Of a stretch of DNA of 64,000 nt, positions 17,834 through 28,536 are shown one piece after another; position 1 is the stretch's first letter; every line of letters starts with the position of its first letter. The notes under the pieces are model-generated. The model saw only the letters and a list, made by a program, of their open reading frames with translations, was not told where the DNA came from and did not search any database. The stretch is from Bacillus australimaris. GTDB lineage: Bacteria; Bacillota; Bacilli; Bacillales; Bacillaceae. The position numbers and the translations under genes were made by a program. The stretch lies in assembly GCF_001307105.1 (NCBI RefSeq), contig NZ_LGYN01000002.1, forward strand, positions 1 to 64,000. Direction: 5' to 3'.

Positions 17834-17985
17834 TATTTCATAAAGAGAGCGATAGAATGAAAGTTGAGAAGATACAAAACACCTAATTTAGAAAAGAAAT
17901 ATTTTGTAAAAAATAAGAATATTCTCTCATTTACTCCAATATGAAACAATCGTATGATTTTTGATATAGGACATAAAGGAGGAAT

Positions 17986-18897
17986 ATGATGAAAAAGGTG
18001 AAAATGTTACTCCCTTCTCTACTCGTTTTTGGTGCTTTAAGTGTGCCTAGTTTTGCCCATGCCGAATCGGATTCAGTACTAACGTCTGATTATGACATGG
18101 TGACTTCTGATGGAAAAGTGATCTCTTCAAGTGATTTCCACAATGAAACGAAAGCCCCTTCATCCTTTGATAAAGTGGATGACCTTTCTTCTACTGTTGG
18201 CGAAAAAGTAAAACCTCTCACAAAATATTTAAAAGACTTTCAAACAAAAGTCGTCATTGGAGACGATGGTAGAACAAAAGTAGCAAATACAAGAGTGGCA
18301 CCATACAATTCGATAGCTTATATTACATTTGGCGGCTCCAGCTGCACGGGGACACTCATTGCTCCTAACAAAATTTTGACAAACGGACACTGCGTGTACA
18401 ATACAGCATCGAGAAGCTATAGTGCAAAAGGGACTGTATATCCTGGTATGGATGAAAGTACTGCGGTGAACGGTTCAGCAAAAATGACTGAATTCTATGT
18501 GCCAAGCGGGTATATTAATACTGGCGCAAGCCAATATGACTTTGCGGTGATCAAAACTGATACGAATATAGGCAATACGGTCGGCTACCGATCGATCCGT
18601 CAGGTGACAAACTTGACTGGGACAACCATAAAAATCTCAGGGTATCCTGGTGATAAAATGAGATCGACTGGCAAAGTGTCACAGTGGGAGATGTCAGGCC
18701 CTGTAACGAGGGAAGATACGAATTTAGCATATTATACGATTGATACATTTAGCGGAAATTCAGGCTCTGCCATGCTAGATCAGAATCAGCAAATCGTTGG
18801 AGTCCATAACGCTGGGTATTCAAATGGAACGATTAATGGCGGGCCAAAAGCAACAGCTGCCTTTGTTGAGTTTATCAACTATGCGAAAGCACAATAA
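17986..18897 (+). CDS. secreted glutamyl endopeptidase (V8-like serine protease)
   Basis: 303-residue precursor. Signal peptide MMKKVKMLLPSLLVFGALSV..AHA (cleavage near residue 27), propeptide to about 104, and a mature trypsin-fold protease starting near VAPYNSIAYI. Catalytic triad: His near 135 (TNGHCVYN), Asp near 185 (YDFAVI) and Ser near 259 (GNSGSAML). It cleaves after Glu in extracellular protein and resembles the glutamyl endopeptidases of B. pumilus/B. intermedius and Mpr of B. subtilis. Two consecutive ATGs follow AAAGGAGG; the second (17989) is equally possible. Monocistronic, with its own terminator. Confidence 0.93.
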   Translation: MMKKVKMLLPSLLVFGALSVPSFAHAESDSVLTSDYDMVTSDGKVISSSDFHNETKAPSSFDKVDDLSSTVGEKVKPLTKYLKDFQTKVVIGDDGRTKVANTRVAPYNSIAYITFGGSSCTGTLIAPNKILTNGHCVYNTASRSYSAKGTVYPGMDESTAVNGSAKMTEFYVPSGYINTGASQYDFAVIKTDTNIGNTVGYRSIRQVTNLTGTTIKISGYPGDKMRSTGKVSQWEMSGPVTREDTNLAYYTIDTFSGNSGSAMLDQNQQIVGVHNAGYSNGTINGGPKATAAFVEFINYAKAQ

Positions 18898-18909
18898 AAA
18901 ATAGAGTAT

Positions 18910-18944
18910 AAAGCTTGTCCCCTTTATAGGGGACAAGCTTTTTT
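18910..18944 (+). terminator. terminator of the glutamyl endopeptidase gene
   Basis: AAAGCTTGTCCCC / GGGGACAAGCTTT, a perfect 13-bp stem followed by T-run. Confidence 0.9.
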
Positions 18945-19093
18945 GTGTGATTAGATTCGTTGGTTTTCATATATCTAACCTCAGAGATTTGAGATTGTCA
19001 GCCTTATCATTTTTTTCACATGTCCTCCGTAAACCACTCATACATTAAAATGACGCATTTCCTTAAAGTCAATTTGAGATGGGGAGGTCACGG

Positions 19094-19522
19094 ATGAGGA
19101 GAGGCTGGATCGCTGTTTTCGCCTTATGTTTTTTGATATGGATGGCCATGTTGTTCAGTGGATTTGGAGAGAGCCAGGCAGTAAAAGGGGCTGATCGATA
19201 TGATCATGTCATTCAATTTCCAAAGGATCGGTATCCTGAAACAGGCAGTCATATTCAAGAAGCCATTCAAAAAGGGCATTCAGATGTGTGTACCATTGAC
19301 AGGAATGGAGCAGATGCCCGCAGGCAAGAATCATTAAAAGGAATACCGACTAAACCTGGCTTTGACCGGGATGAGTGGCCGATGGCGGTTTGTCTTGAGG
19401 GAGGAAAGGGCGCAAGCGTTCAATATGTCAGTCCATCTGATAATAGGGGAGCCGGCTCATGGGTTGGACACCAAATTAGTGGGTTTCCGGATGGGAAAAG
19501 AATATTATTCATTGTGAAATAA
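19094..19522 (+). CDS. nucB: secreted sporulation DNase NucB
   Basis: 142 residues: N-terminal signal segment ([20 protein letters not shown]) and the compact NucB nuclease domain with [30 protein letters not shown] and [12 protein letters not shown], all close to B. subtilis NucB. The Asp/Glu of DRDEWP form the metal-dependent active site in this family. It degrades extracellular DNA in biofilms or from lysed mother cells. ATG at 19094 follows GGGGAGG at 6 bp; the ATG at 19079 overlaps that ribosome site and is rejected. Confidence 0.93.
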   Translation: MRRGWIAVFALCFLIWMAMLFSGFGESQAVKGADRYDHVIQFPKDRYPETGSHIQEAIQKGHSDVCTIDRNGADARRQESLKGIPTKPGFDRDEWPMAVCLEGGKGASVQYVSPSDNRGAGSWVGHQISGFPDGKRILFIVK

Positions 19523-19529
19523 ATGTGAG

Positions 19530-19562
19530 AAAAAGGCACCTCTCAAGCAGGGGCCTTTTTTG
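19530..19562 (+). terminator. nucB terminator
   Basis: AAAAGGC...GCCTTTTTT imperfect hairpin directly after nucB. Confidence 0.65.
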
Positions 19563-19670
19563 TATATGATCAGAGCGTATCCGAGCTGGCAGGGAAAAAA
19601 GATTCAGTGGTACAATCAGTCTATAAAGTACAAAGACTGACAAGAAGAAAATGTGAAGGGACATATGCTT

Positions 19671-20519
19671 ATGGATAAGAACCGTGCATTATACGACTTT
19701 TTTATGCAGCATGCAGAGAAGCTGACTGAAACATGGTATGACTCAATTGAGGACGATGATCCAGAATCAATATATCGTTCAACAGATTCCAGCATCATCG
19801 CAGAACTAAAACGGCAGAATCAAGATTATTACCAGCATTTTATACGTGCTATTATTGAAGATAAGACGTATTTATATACTGAATTTAAAAAATGGTCTGA
19901 GGATTTAGCCAGTGATCCGAAGCATTTAAATACACCATTAGACTATGTCGTGAGAGAATACATGTCGAATCAAAGAGTCGTTCTGCATTATTTAAAAGAA
20001 TTTATTAAACAGCGTCAAGGTGACATTGATATTGACCGCATTTTTTATTGGTATGATTTAATTTCCGAAGCGTTTAATATTTCAATCCATGTGTTTATCC
20101 AGGAATATGTGAAAAATACAACGAAGAAGCTCGTTGCTCAAAGAGATATGATTTACGAACTGAGCTCTCCGGTGATTGTCTTAAAAAGCCAGATTGCGTT
20201 ATTACCTTTAGTAGGTGACATTGATACAGCGAGAGCAAAGATTATTTTAGAAAATACGTTAAAACAGTGCTCGCAAAAAGACGTTCAGCATTTATGTATT
20301 GACCTATCGGGCGTTGTCATTATTGATACAATGGTGGCTCATCAAATCTTTGATCTTGTCACGTCACTTCGATTAATTGGGGTGGAGACGACCATTTCAG
20401 GAATCAGACCAGAAATTGCTCAAACAGCTGTGCAGCTAGGGCTTCCTTTTAATGAGTTTCGCACAGCATCATCACTTGCTCATGCGCTGGATCGCATGAC
20501 TGAATTTTCTCCAATATAA
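19671..20519 (+). CDS. RsbR-family stressosome co-antagonist
   Basis: 282 residues. N-terminal all-helical non-haem globin-like sensor domain (about 1-150) and a C-terminal STAS domain (about 155-270). Both Thr positions phosphorylated by RsbT in RsbR are present, in GDIDTARA and IIDTMVA. RsbR proteins build the stressosome with RsbS and trap RsbT, feeding the sigma-B pathway. Which paralogue (RB, RC or RD) this is cannot be settled by eye. ATG at 19671 with AAGGG 10 bp upstream is preferred; ATG at 19665 and GTG at 19653 are alternatives. Confidence 0.85.
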   Translation: MDKNRALYDFFMQHAEKLTETWYDSIEDDDPESIYRSTDSSIIAELKRQNQDYYQHFIRAIIEDKTYLYTEFKKWSEDLASDPKHLNTPLDYVVREYMSNQRVVLHYLKEFIKQRQGDIDIDRIFYWYDLISEAFNISIHVFIQEYVKNTTKKLVAQRDMIYELSSPVIVLKSQIALLPLVGDIDTARAKIILENTLKQCSQKDVQHLCIDLSGVVIIDTMVAHQIFDLVTSLRLIGVETTISGIRPEIAQTAVQLGLPFNEFRTASSLAHALDRMTEFSPI

Positions 20520-20550
20520 AAACCAGGCCGATTCAAGGGCCTGGTTTTTT
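20519..20550. terminator. bidirectional terminator between rsbR-like gene and iseA
   Basis: AACCAGGCC / GGCCTGGTT stem with T-run, between convergent genes. Confidence 0.8.
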
Positions 20551-20552
20551 AT

Positions 20553-21095
20553 TTAGATGACAGCGTCAATTTTTGTGACTTTCCAATCTTTTTGTACTTT
20601 TTCGTACGTTACAGTTCGTTTTACTTTGCGTCCATCAAGTGTTGGGACAGTGAACTCATATGTGCGGACCGTTTGTTTCTTAGAGACAAGTTTAGGCGTA
20701 GCTTTTTCCCAATTGAGCATGTTGTCTCCATCACCGACTGGAACTGCCATTTTGCCTTTATGAACAATGAACTGATAGTCTTTTAAACCATGTTTGATGG
20801 CATCATTTGTGAAAACTTGAGATAGGTAGATGTTTAATTTTTTCTTTGTATCAAACGTTTTAGAAAGATAGTTGTACGTCATGTCTTTATAGCTAAATGA
20901 TTTTAATTTGTAATTAGAATGCTCTTTAATTTTGTAGCCTGACATTGCACTCCAAAAGTGTTCTCGTGCATCAAGGGCAATATGTAACGCTTCTTTATTT
21001 GTCAAAGGAGCTGATTTTTTGGAAGCGGCCAATGTTGTCGTTTGTAATGAGATCATAAGCATAATAGCAGTTAATAAAACAAATAATTTTTTCAA
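20553..21095 (-). CDS. iseA: IseA (YoeB) type inhibitor of cell-wall endopeptidases
   Basis: 180-residue secreted protein: signal peptide (KKLFVLLTAIMLMISLQTTT..AA) then a domain with NKEALHIALDAREHFWSAM, YLSKTFDTKKKLNIYL and TYEFTVP. Length and pattern match B. subtilis IseA, which binds and blocks D,L-endopeptidases such as LytE and LytF. The start codon is TTG at 21095, 8 bp after AAGGAGG. Assignment rests on remembered similarity and gene size, so moderately sure. Preceded by a 195-bp AT-rich promoter region. Confidence 0.75.
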   Translation of the reverse strand: MKKLFVLLTAIMLMISLQTTTLAASKKSAPLTNKEALHIALDAREHFWSAMSGYKIKEHSNYKLKSFSYKDMTYNYLSKTFDTKKKLNIYLSQVFTNDAIKHGLKDYQFIVHKGKMAVPVGDGDNMLNWEKATPKLVSKKQTVRTYEFTVPTLDGRKVKRTVTYEKVQKDWKVTKIDAVI

Positions 21096-21329
21096 GGCGA
21101 TTGCCTCCTTTTCTCAATGAAAACTTCTTATGTTACAAATGTTACAATAATTACAGTGATATTACAAGTATTAAATCTAAATGTTTTTTATTTCTTTTGT
21201 TTCTATTTATATAACGTTTGAGGAAGACAAAAAGTTTTCATTTTTTTTATTTTTCTTCTTAATAATTATTTAACCGTTCTAAAGAAGAATGAAACGTCTT
21301 TTGGAAAAATTTCTATTTAGACGTTTAAC

Positions 21330-21356
21330 ACTCTTTTTTATTTATGACATATACTG
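21330..21356 (+). promoter_or_regulatory. sigma-K-like promoter
   Basis: AC (21330-21331), 16 bp, CATATACTG (21348-21356). Same geometry as at 2867-2893: both have ACAC-like -35 and CATATNNTG -10. Confidence 0.5.
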
Positions 21357-21390
21357 TCGTGATGAATGTCTAAAGAAAGTGGTGTTTAAT

Positions 21391-21840
21391 ATGTATCATC
21401 CGTATGAAGGTGTATGGAATGGGTACTCCTATGATAGGCAGATGCAAGGATTGCCATCTGTTGGTATTCCTCAAGGTGGAGGGTTTCCTGGGTTTCCGAT
21501 CGGAGGAGGAGGCACTTGGCCAGGGCAAGGTTCAGGCGGACACTCAGCACCGCCGGCACCGCCGCAGCATATCATTTCGCAGTATCAGCAAGCACTCTCT
21601 CAGCCACAAAGTATGCAGTCTCTTATATCTGGGCAAGGTGTTGGCGGTGGCCATCAAGCTGTACAATTTGCAGCGGGATGTAATAGAAGGTGGACGATTG
21701 TATTAATGAGAAACGGTCAAGTATTTTTAATGTATATCCTTTCGTCACAGCCATTTGGCCGAACTACTGGTTTTATATGGCCGAACTTTACATTTGGTTC
21801 CTTCCCAAGTTCAAGTATTCTTGCATATTCTTGTGGATAA
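21391..21840 (+). CDS. Gly/Pro-rich protein, probable spore coat or outer-layer protein
   Basis: 149 residues starting MYHPYEGVWNGYSYDRQM. The middle is Gly/Pro-rich (PQGGGFPGFPIGGGG, PAPPQ). The C-terminal 60 residues are more ordered (AGCNRRWTIVLMRNGQVFLM, ending ILAYSCG) with two Cys. No known domain is recognised. ATG at 21391 is placed after AAAGTGGTG; the longer frame to 21289 would run through the promoter. The start resembles the small Gly-rich protein at 2927 (MYPRVYGG). Coat location is inferred from composition and the sigma-K-like promoter. Confidence 0.55.
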   Translation: MYHPYEGVWNGYSYDRQMQGLPSVGIPQGGGFPGFPIGGGGTWPGQGSGGHSAPPAPPQHIISQYQQALSQPQSMQSLISGQGVGGGHQAVQFAAGCNRRWTIVLMRNGQVFLMYILSSQPFGRTTGFIWPNFTFGSFPSSSILAYSCG

Positions 21841-21887
21841 AAGAAAAAGCCGGTTCTCATCAGCAGATGATGAAATACCGGCTTTTT

Positions 21888-22508
21888 TTAATGAATATTT
21901 CGAAAAACACCAATCACTTTACCTAGTATACTCACATTCTGTAAAATAATCGGTTCCATTGATGGATTCTCTGGCTGTAATCTAAAGTGTGTATCTTCTT
22001 TATAAAAACGTTTCACTGTCGCTTCATCTTCCTCTGTCATGGCGACGACAATATCACCATTGTTAGCGGTGCTTTGCTGACGCACAATGACATAGTCCTT
22101 GTCCAAAATACCTGCATCAATCATACTTTCTCCCATAATTTCAAGCATAAACACTTGTTCATCTGGTGCTGCAAATGTCTCTGGAAGAGGGAAGTATTCT
22201 TCTACATTTTCAACAGCCGTGATAGGCAGACCGGCTGTTACTTTTCCGATGACTGGAACGTTCATTACAGCACTCTTTGGGATATTCATTTCCTCTTCAT
22301 CTAGTACTTCGATCGCTCTAGGTTTTGTCGGGTCTCTTCTAATTAAACCCTTCGTTTCTAGTCTAGCTAAATGTCCATGGACTGTTGAACTGGATGCTAG
22401 ACCGACAGCTTCTCCAATTTCACGAACGGATGGGGGATAACCCTTGCTTTTTACTTCATCTTTGATGAATTTCAGGATATCGAGTTGTCTTTTTGATAGC
22501 TTCGTCAT
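21888..22508 (-). CDS. lexA: SOS repressor LexA
   Basis: 206 residues. N-terminal winged helix ([14 protein letters not shown], then [20 protein letters not shown]) and a C-terminal S24 autoprotease domain. The Ala92-Gly93 cleavage bond lies in KVTAGLPI; the catalytic dyad is Ser128 (GESMI) and Lys166 (TVKRF). It represses SOS genes until RecA filaments trigger self-cleavage. ATG at 22508 gives the usual MTKLSKRQ start, 6 bp after GAGGTG. Divergent from yneA, with LexA boxes in the shared gap. Confidence 0.98.
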   Translation of the reverse strand: MTKLSKRQLDILKFIKDEVKSKGYPPSVREIGEAVGLASSSTVHGHLARLETKGLIRRDPTKPRAIEVLDEEEMNIPKSAVMNVPVIGKVTAGLPITAVENVEEYFPLPETFAAPDEQVFMLEIMGESMIDAGILDKDYVIVRQQSTANNGDIVVAMTEEDEATVKRFYKEDTHFRLQPENPSMEPIILQNVSILGKVIGVFRNIH

Positions 22509-22566
22509 CATTTGCACCTCAAAACGTCAATTTTAAAGAAATTATAGCATGTTTTTCCTAACAGTA

Positions 22567-22580
22567 CAAACATAGGTTCG
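22567..22580. promoter_or_regulatory. LexA box 1
   Basis: On the minus strand CGAACCTATGTTTG matches CGAAC-N4-GTTYG, lying between lexA and yneA. Confidence 0.85.
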
Positions 22581-22590
22581 AAAAAAACGT

Positions 22591-22620
22591 TTGACAGAAA
22601 CGTTTGTTCGTATTTATAAT
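22591..22620 (+). promoter_or_regulatory. yneA promoter containing LexA box 2
   Basis: TTGACA (22591-22596), 18 bp, TATAAT (22615-22620). The spacer contains the LexA box CGAACAAACGTTTC (minus strand, 22597-22610), so LexA would block RNA polymerase directly. Confidence 0.85.
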
Positions 22621-22667
22621 GAGTGACAGAAAGAGCGAACGCATATTCTATTAGGAGAGATGACATT

Positions 22668-23644
<977 letters not shown>

Positions 23645-23713
23645 AGCGTGATTTGTTGTCAAAGTGATGGATATTTAGTAGTATGTAGAGAAAATGCTTT
23701 AAAGGAGTTTGTC

Positions 23714-23944
23714 ATGATTTCTAAAGAACAGCTTGCAAGAATAAATGAGCTTTCAAAAAAGTCGAAAGAGACCGGTTTATCAGACGCAGAGAAAACTGAA
23801 CAAAAGCAGTTGAGAGAAGAGTATTTAAAGGCTTTTCGTTCTTCTATGAAAAATACACTTAAAACCGTAAAAATCGTTGACCCGGAAGGAAACGATGTCA
23901 CACCAGAAAAATTAAAGAGAGAAAGAGATCAAAACCTTCATTAA
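23714..23944 (+). CDS. ynzC: YnzC (DUF896) small SOS-operon protein
   Basis: 76 residues starting MISKEQLARINELSKKSK and mostly helical, matching B. subtilis YnzC, a two-helix hairpin protein of unknown function. ATG at 23714 is 6 bp after AAAGGAG. Third gene of the yneA operon. Confidence 0.93.
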   Translation: MISKEQLARINELSKKSKETGLSDAEKTEQKQLREEYLKAFRSSMKNTLKTVKIVDPEGNDVTPEKLKRERDQNLH

Positions 23945-24131
23945 TGCTTTGGTTTCTTGAATTTTGAAAAGATGGGAAGATTATTCTCGTCTTTTTTCAT
24001 ATTTGCATAACTTTTTAGGTGATCGATAAACTAAATGTGATAAAATCCTTCTTTTTCAGCGTGAAATAGTTGTGAAAAAAGGACAGTAGATTTATGATAA
24101 TGGTGTACACAAGATACGGAAGGGGATTTAT

Positions 24132-26135
24132 ATGGAAACGATTGAATTGAAATCTATTGCAACAATACGTACTCTCTCCATAGACGCAATTGAAAAAGCG
24201 AATTCCGGTCACCCTGGAATGCCGATGGGTGCTGCACCAATGGCATACGCTTTATGGACGAATCACTTAAACGTAAGTCCGCAAAATCCAAATTGGTTTA
24301 ACAGAGATCGCTTTGTTTTATCTGCAGGACATGGTTCTATGCTTCTATATAGCATGCTTCATTTAAGCGGATACAACCTGAGCATCGAAGATTTAAAACA
24401 ATTCCGCCAATGGGGAAGCAAAACACCTGGACATCCTGAATTTGGACATACAGAAGGCGTAGATGCCACAACAGGTCCTTTAGGTCAGGGAATTGCAATG
24501 GCAGTAGGGATGGCACTTGCAGAAAGACATCTTGCGGAAACGTATAACAAAGACAACTTTAATGTTGTAGATCACTATACATACAGCATTTGTGGAGATG
24601 GAGACTTAATGGAGGGAATTTCCTCTGAAGCTGCTTCACTTGCTGGTCATTTGGGCTTAGGCCGTTTAATCGTTCTTTATGATTCAAATGATATTTCTTT
24701 AGATGGCGACCTAGATCGTTCATTCTCTGAAAATGTGAAGAATCGTTTTGAAGCGATGAACTGGGAAGTTCTTTACGTGAAAGACGGCAACAACATTGAA
24801 GAAGTTACGGCTGCTATTGAAAAAGCGAAACAAAACACAGACAAACCTACATTAATCGAAGTGAAAACAACGATCGGTTTCGGTTCGCCAAACCGTGCGG
24901 GAACGTCTGGTGTGCATGGTGCACCGCTTGGCAGTGAGGAAGCTAAATTGACGAAGGATGCTTACTCTTGGACGTTTGAAGAAGATTTCCATGTACCTTC
25001 TGAAGTGTACGATCATTTCAAAGAAGCTGTCAAAGACGCTGGTCAGAAAAAAGAAGCAGCTTGGAATGAGCTATTTGAGCAATACGAAAAAGAATATCCA
25101 GAGCTTGCAGCACAGCTGAAGCTTGCGATTGAAGGAAAGCTTCCTGAGAATTGGGATCAAGAGGTTCCTGTTTATGAAGCAGGTTCAAGCCTTGCCTCTC
25201 GTGCTTCTTCAGGCGAAGTATTAAACGGCATTGCGAAGCAAGTTCCTTTCTTTATTGGTGGATCTGCTGATCTCGCTGGATCAAATAAAACAACGATTAA
25301 AAACACAGACGACTTTGGTAAAAATAATTATGCTGGCAAGAATATTTGGTTTGGTGTCAGAGAATTTGCAATGGGTGCGGCGCTCAATGGTATGGCACTT
25401 CACGGCGGACTTCGTGTATTCGGCGGAACGTTCTTTGTTTTCTCAGATTACTTAAGACCAGCTATCCGTCTTGCTGCTCTAATGGGGCTTCCAGTCACAT
25501 ACGTCTTTACTCATGATAGTATTGCTGTTGGTGAAGATGGTCCGACGCATGAGCCGGTTGAACAGCTTGCTTCATTGCGTGCGATGCCTAACCTTTCAGT
25601 CATTCGCCCAGCGGATGGAAATGAAACAGCTGCAGCGTGGAAACTTGCTGTATCTTCAACGGATAAGCCGACAGCACTAGTTCTTACTCGTCAAAACCTT
25701 CCAACGATTGACCAGACACCTGAGAAGGCATATGAGGGAGTAGAAAAAGGTGGATACGTTGTAGTTGAAGCAGCTGATGCACAGCCAGAAGCACTTCTAC
25801 TCGCTTCAGGATCTGAAGTTGGTTTAGCCATTGAAGCGCAAAAGGCGCTTGAAAAAGAGGGTATCCGTGCGTCTGTTGTCAGCCTTCCTGCATGGGATCG
25901 TTTCGATCAGCAGTCAGACGAATACAAAGAATCCGTTCTTCCTAAAGCAGTACGTGCACGTATTGCGATTGAAATGGGTGCTTCACTTGGCTGGGAGCGT
26001 TATACTGGCCTTGATGGTGATGTGATTGCAATTGATAAATTTGGCGCTTCTGCACCAGGTGAAACCATTATCGAACAATACGGATTTACTGTCAGCAATG
26101 TGGTCAGCCGTGTGAAAGCGAAGCTAAATAAATAA
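24132..26135 (+). CDS. tkt: transketolase
   Basis: 667 residues, full length. ThDP-binding motif GDGDLMEG..; N-terminal [16 protein letters not shown]; pyrimidine-domain GADLA-type segment [10 protein letters not shown] and the phosphate-binding [20 protein letters not shown]. It moves two-carbon units between ketose and aldose phosphates in the pentose phosphate pathway. ATG follows GGAAGGGGA. Position between ynzC and sirA matches B. subtilis. A strong terminator follows. Confidence 0.98.
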   Translation: METIELKSIATIRTLSIDAIEKANSGHPGMPMGAAPMAYALWTNHLNVSPQNPNWFNRDRFVLSAGHGSMLLYSMLHLSGYNLSIEDLKQFRQWGSKTPGHPEFGHTEGVDATTGPLGQGIAMAVGMALAERHLAETYNKDNFNVVDHYTYSICGDGDLMEGISSEAASLAGHLGLGRLIVLYDSNDISLDGDLDRSFSENVKNRFEAMNWEVLYVKDGNNIEEVTAAIEKAKQNTDKPTLIEVKTTIGFGSPNRAGTSGVHGAPLGSEEAKLTKDAYSWTFEEDFHVPSEVYDHFKEAVKDAGQKKEAAWNELFEQYEKEYPELAAQLKLAIEGKLPENWDQEVPVYEAGSSLASRASSGEVLNGIAKQVPFFIGGSADLAGSNKTTIKNTDDFGKNNYAGKNIWFGVREFAMGAALNGMALHGGLRVFGGTFFVFSDYLRPAIRLAALMGLPVTYVFTHDSIAVGEDGPTHEPVEQLASLRAMPNLSVIRPADGNETAAAWKLAVSSTDKPTALVLTRQNLPTIDQTPEKAYEGVEKGGYVVVEAADAQPEALLLASGSEVGLAIEAQKALEKEGIRASVVSLPAWDRFDQQSDEYKESVLPKAVRARIAIEMGASLGWERYTGLDGDVIAIDKFGASAPGETIIEQYGFTVSNVVSRVKAKLNK

Positions 26136-26168
26136 TCGATCTCCAAGCATCACGCTTTTTTGCTATCT

Positions 26169-26210
26169 GTTTGCAGGGCATTTTCATCCGCTCTGCAAAC
26201 TTTTTTCTTT
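26169..26210 (+). terminator. tkt terminator
   Basis: GTTTGCAG (26169-26176) and CTGCAAAC (26193-26200) with a T6 tail. Confidence 0.8.
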
Positions 26211-26333
26211 TTTCTTGTTTTTTTGACAAAACTAGTTTCTTCTTGCTTCATATATAGACAATTCTTTCTTTCACATTTTTGTATAATACAAGCAATAAAC
26301 GAGATTGACGAAATGTGAAAGGAAGGGATAGAC

Positions 26334-26780
26334 ATGGAACGCCATTATTATATTTATTGGATTGAGGATGAATTTGCGCATCACTATTTTGGCAGAGAAT
26401 CGATTTTGTTTCATTTGTTTGAGTCATTACACTGGACGAACCGTACTGATGATGAGTTAGTCATGCTTGTGAAGCAAGTGGATTACGTGACGAAACGAAT
26501 CCCTGCTTTTCATATGCACCAGCGTTTAATGAATAACCTAACGAACATTCACTATACACAAATAGGCTCGATATACAGCGCTTCTTTACCAGATGGAAAA
26601 GGAACTGCAGCATTTATTATAAAAGACCGTTATATTCAAATGTCTGCCACCGGCAGTTATGAGGCAGAAGCGGTATTTTTTGAAGTGCTGAGAAAAATTA
26701 GTCCTTGCTTCCTCGCGATGGACTTCAGTTCAAAGAAGCACGGGTGGCTCAATCCGGTAAAAGCGAGGAATTTTGTTTAA
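26334..26780 (+). CDS. sirA: sporulation inhibitor of replication SirA
   Basis: 148 residues starting MERHYYIYWIEDEFAHHYFGRE, as in SirA (YneE). SirA binds domain I of DnaA early in sporulation and stops new rounds of replication. Expression requires Spo0A~P in B. subtilis; a TTGACGAA sequence at 26305-26312 resembles a 0A box with one mismatch. ATG follows AAAGGAAGGG. Gene position between tkt and yneF agrees. Confidence 0.92.
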   Translation: MERHYYIYWIEDEFAHHYFGRESILFHLFESLHWTNRTDDELVMLVKQVDYVTKRIPAFHMHQRLMNNLTNIHYTQIGSIYSASLPDGKGTAAFIIKDRYIQMSATGSYEAEAVFFEVLRKISPCFLAMDFSSKKHGWLNPVKARNFV

Positions 26781-26864
26781 AAAAATAAAATTGAACGTGA
26801 AATGTTGTATAATAGCCTTTTGTTTAGTACACTTTATACGAGACAACATGAAGGAGGAAGAATT

Positions 26865-27083
26865 ATGGATTTATGGGTTGTCATCCTTGTAGGCGTTGTT
26901 GCACTGCTTGCAGGAGTTGCACTCGGATTCTTTATTGCTCGTAAGTATATGATGAGCTATTTGAAAAAGAATCCACCGATTAATGAACAAATGCTTCGAA
27001 TGATGATGATGCAAATGGGCATGAAACCGTCCCAGAAGAAAATCAATCAAATGATGAAAGCCATGAACAACCAAGCGAAATAA
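26865..27083 (+). CDS. yneF: YneF (UPF0154) membrane protein
   Basis: 72 residues: one N-terminal transmembrane helix ([20 protein letters not shown]) and a Met/Lys-rich cytoplasmic tail ([19 protein letters not shown]). This is the conserved UPF0154 family of unknown function. ATG at 26865 follows AAGGAGG. Confidence 0.93.
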   Translation: MDLWVVILVGVVALLAGVALGFFIARKYMMSYLKKNPPINEQMLRMMMMQMGMKPSQKKINQMMKAMNNQAK

Positions 27084-27252
27084 TACGTACGATATTATGA
27101 TCATAGATGGAACATGGTTATAAAGATTGGACAAGCGTTGTCCTTTCTTTATTTAATTCACCTTCATCAGACGCTTAAAACCACTGTACTTGCATGAATG
27201 AAGCAGGGAAGGTGGTTTTTATTATGGCGTCAAAGCCCATGTGAAAAAACAA

Positions 27253-27285
27253 AAAACCTCTGTGATCAGAGGTTTTCGTTTCGTT
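27253..27285 (-). terminator. terminator downstream of ynzD
   Basis: AAAACCTCTG / CAGAGGTTTT perfect 10-bp stem; on the minus strand it is followed by TTTTTTGTTTTTTC (plus 27240-27255), so it mainly serves ynzD. Confidence 0.8.
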
Positions 27286-27351
27286 TATGGTCACACATAT
27301 CAACTGTTTTAAAAATTGTGCGGGATGATTGATATCATGAAATATGATTAA

Positions 27352-27519
27352 TTAGTTGGCTGAGTTTGAGTGTAAGTGTCGTTGATATTGTAAGAGGAGA
27401 TGATCTAGCTGCTGGCTATGTTCGATGGTCACTGTTGACGTCATCCCATTATGCAAGACAACTTTCATCAGCTCTTCTCTTTTTTCTTCGATTTGAGTTA
27501 ATAATGATGTTTTTACCAA
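27352..27519 (-). CDS. ynzD: Spo0E-like aspartyl phosphatase YnzD
   Basis: 55 residues. Two helices with the Spo0E signature S-Q-Q-L-D (family consensus SQELD) in EHSQQLDHLLLQYQR. Members dephosphorylate Spo0A~P and so delay sporulation. A TTG start at 27519 is proposed: AAAGGA lies 8 bp in front of it, but only 2 bp before the in-frame ATG at 27525, and the TTG start gives the alignment MVKTSLLTQIEEKR with B. subtilis YnzD. Location between yneF and ccdA also agrees. Confidence 0.88.
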   Translation of the reverse strand: MVKTSLLTQIEEKREELMKVVLHNGMTSTVTIEHSQQLDHLLLQYQRHLHSNSAN

Positions 27520-27734
27520 AGTCATGTTCCTTTCATGCAAATCTTGATAAAAAGAATCGATTCTATTATATCCATTTTAAGGTTTATTTTCAAATTTAAA
27601 GGATTCGTTATCTTGATGTCAAATTAAATTATATAAGGTTTTAAGAGAATAGACCATCTTTATTGGGATGATGTAAAAAAAATGAAATGATTTTGTCATC
27701 TCTTATTGTATATTGTAAGAAGGGGGGTGTTCTT

Positions 27735-28442
27735 TTGACAGATTTGAATTACTTTTTAGCATTTGGAGCAGGATTTCTTTCTTTTATTTCACCGTGCTGT
27801 CTGCCGCTTTATCCAGCGTTCTTATCGTATATTACGGGCGTTAGTATAGATGAAGTGAAATCTGAGAAGGTGATGCTGAGAAGAAGGAGTCTGCTTCATA
27901 CATTATTCTTTTTGATTGGGTTCTCTATTATATTTATTGCGATTGGCTTTGGGACATCGTTTGTTGGGAAGTTTTTTTATGATTACCATCAAGCAATTCG
28001 TCAAATTGGAGCCATCCTTATTATTTTCTTTGGATTTATGATTCTTGGTGTATTTAAGCCGTCTTTCCTCATGGGAGAGAAGAGAATGCAGTTCAAAAAT
28101 CGTCCCGCAGGTTTTTTTGGATCCATTCTCATCGGAATGGGCTTTGCTGCTGGATGGACACCTTGTACAGGACCTATTTTATCTGCTGTTATCGCACTCG
28201 CCGGTAACAATCCTGAGTCCGCTGTCCCGTATATGATTGCGTATGTATTTGGCTTTGCCGTCCCGTTTTTTGTTCTTTCTTTTTTTATCACAAAAATGGC
28301 GTGGATCAGAAAGCGCCAGCAGCTCATCATGAGAGTGGGCGGGGTTATCATGATTGTGGTAGGGATTTTACTGTTCTTTGATCTTCTGACATGGATTATC
28401 ATTATGTTTTCATCATTGTTTGGCGGTTTTACAGGCTTTTGA
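27735..28442 (+). CDS. ccdA: cytochrome c biogenesis protein CcdA
   Basis: 235 residues, six transmembrane helices. Conserved Cys in [11 protein letters not shown] (residues 19-29) and TPCTGPIL. CcdA passes electrons from thioredoxin across the membrane to thiol-disulfide proteins (ResA, StoA). The TTG start at 27735 gives [14 protein letters not shown], matching the known protein, with AAGGGGGG upstream. In B. subtilis ccdB and ccdC follow; here ccdC follows directly. Confidence 0.96.
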   Translation: MTDLNYFLAFGAGFLSFISPCCLPLYPAFLSYITGVSIDEVKSEKVMLRRRSLLHTLFFLIGFSIIFIAIGFGTSFVGKFFYDYHQAIRQIGAILIIFFGFMILGVFKPSFLMGEKRMQFKNRPAGFFGSILIGMGFAAGWTPCTGPILSAVIALAGNNPESAVPYMIAYVFGFAVPFFVLSFFITKMAWIRKRQQLIMRVGGVIMIVVGILLFFDLLTWIIIMFSSLFGGFTGF

Positions 28443-28536
28443 AATCGTTTTCTACAGTCGCGGCGAATGGTTTTTTTTCGTCAATTGGAGTATATTATAC
28501 ATAGGCTGACCTTAAAGAATAAAGGACTGATTTGAT

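Noticed and set aside
22571..22596. third LexA box (CGAAAAAAACGTTT) between lexA and yneA
   Set aside because: The half-sites do not align to CGAAC-N4-GTTCG in any register; only two boxes are convincing.
26305..26312. Spo0A box as proven sirA control site
   Set aside because: TTGACGAA has one mismatch and lies downstream of a TATAAT candidate, so it is mentioned only as a resemblance.
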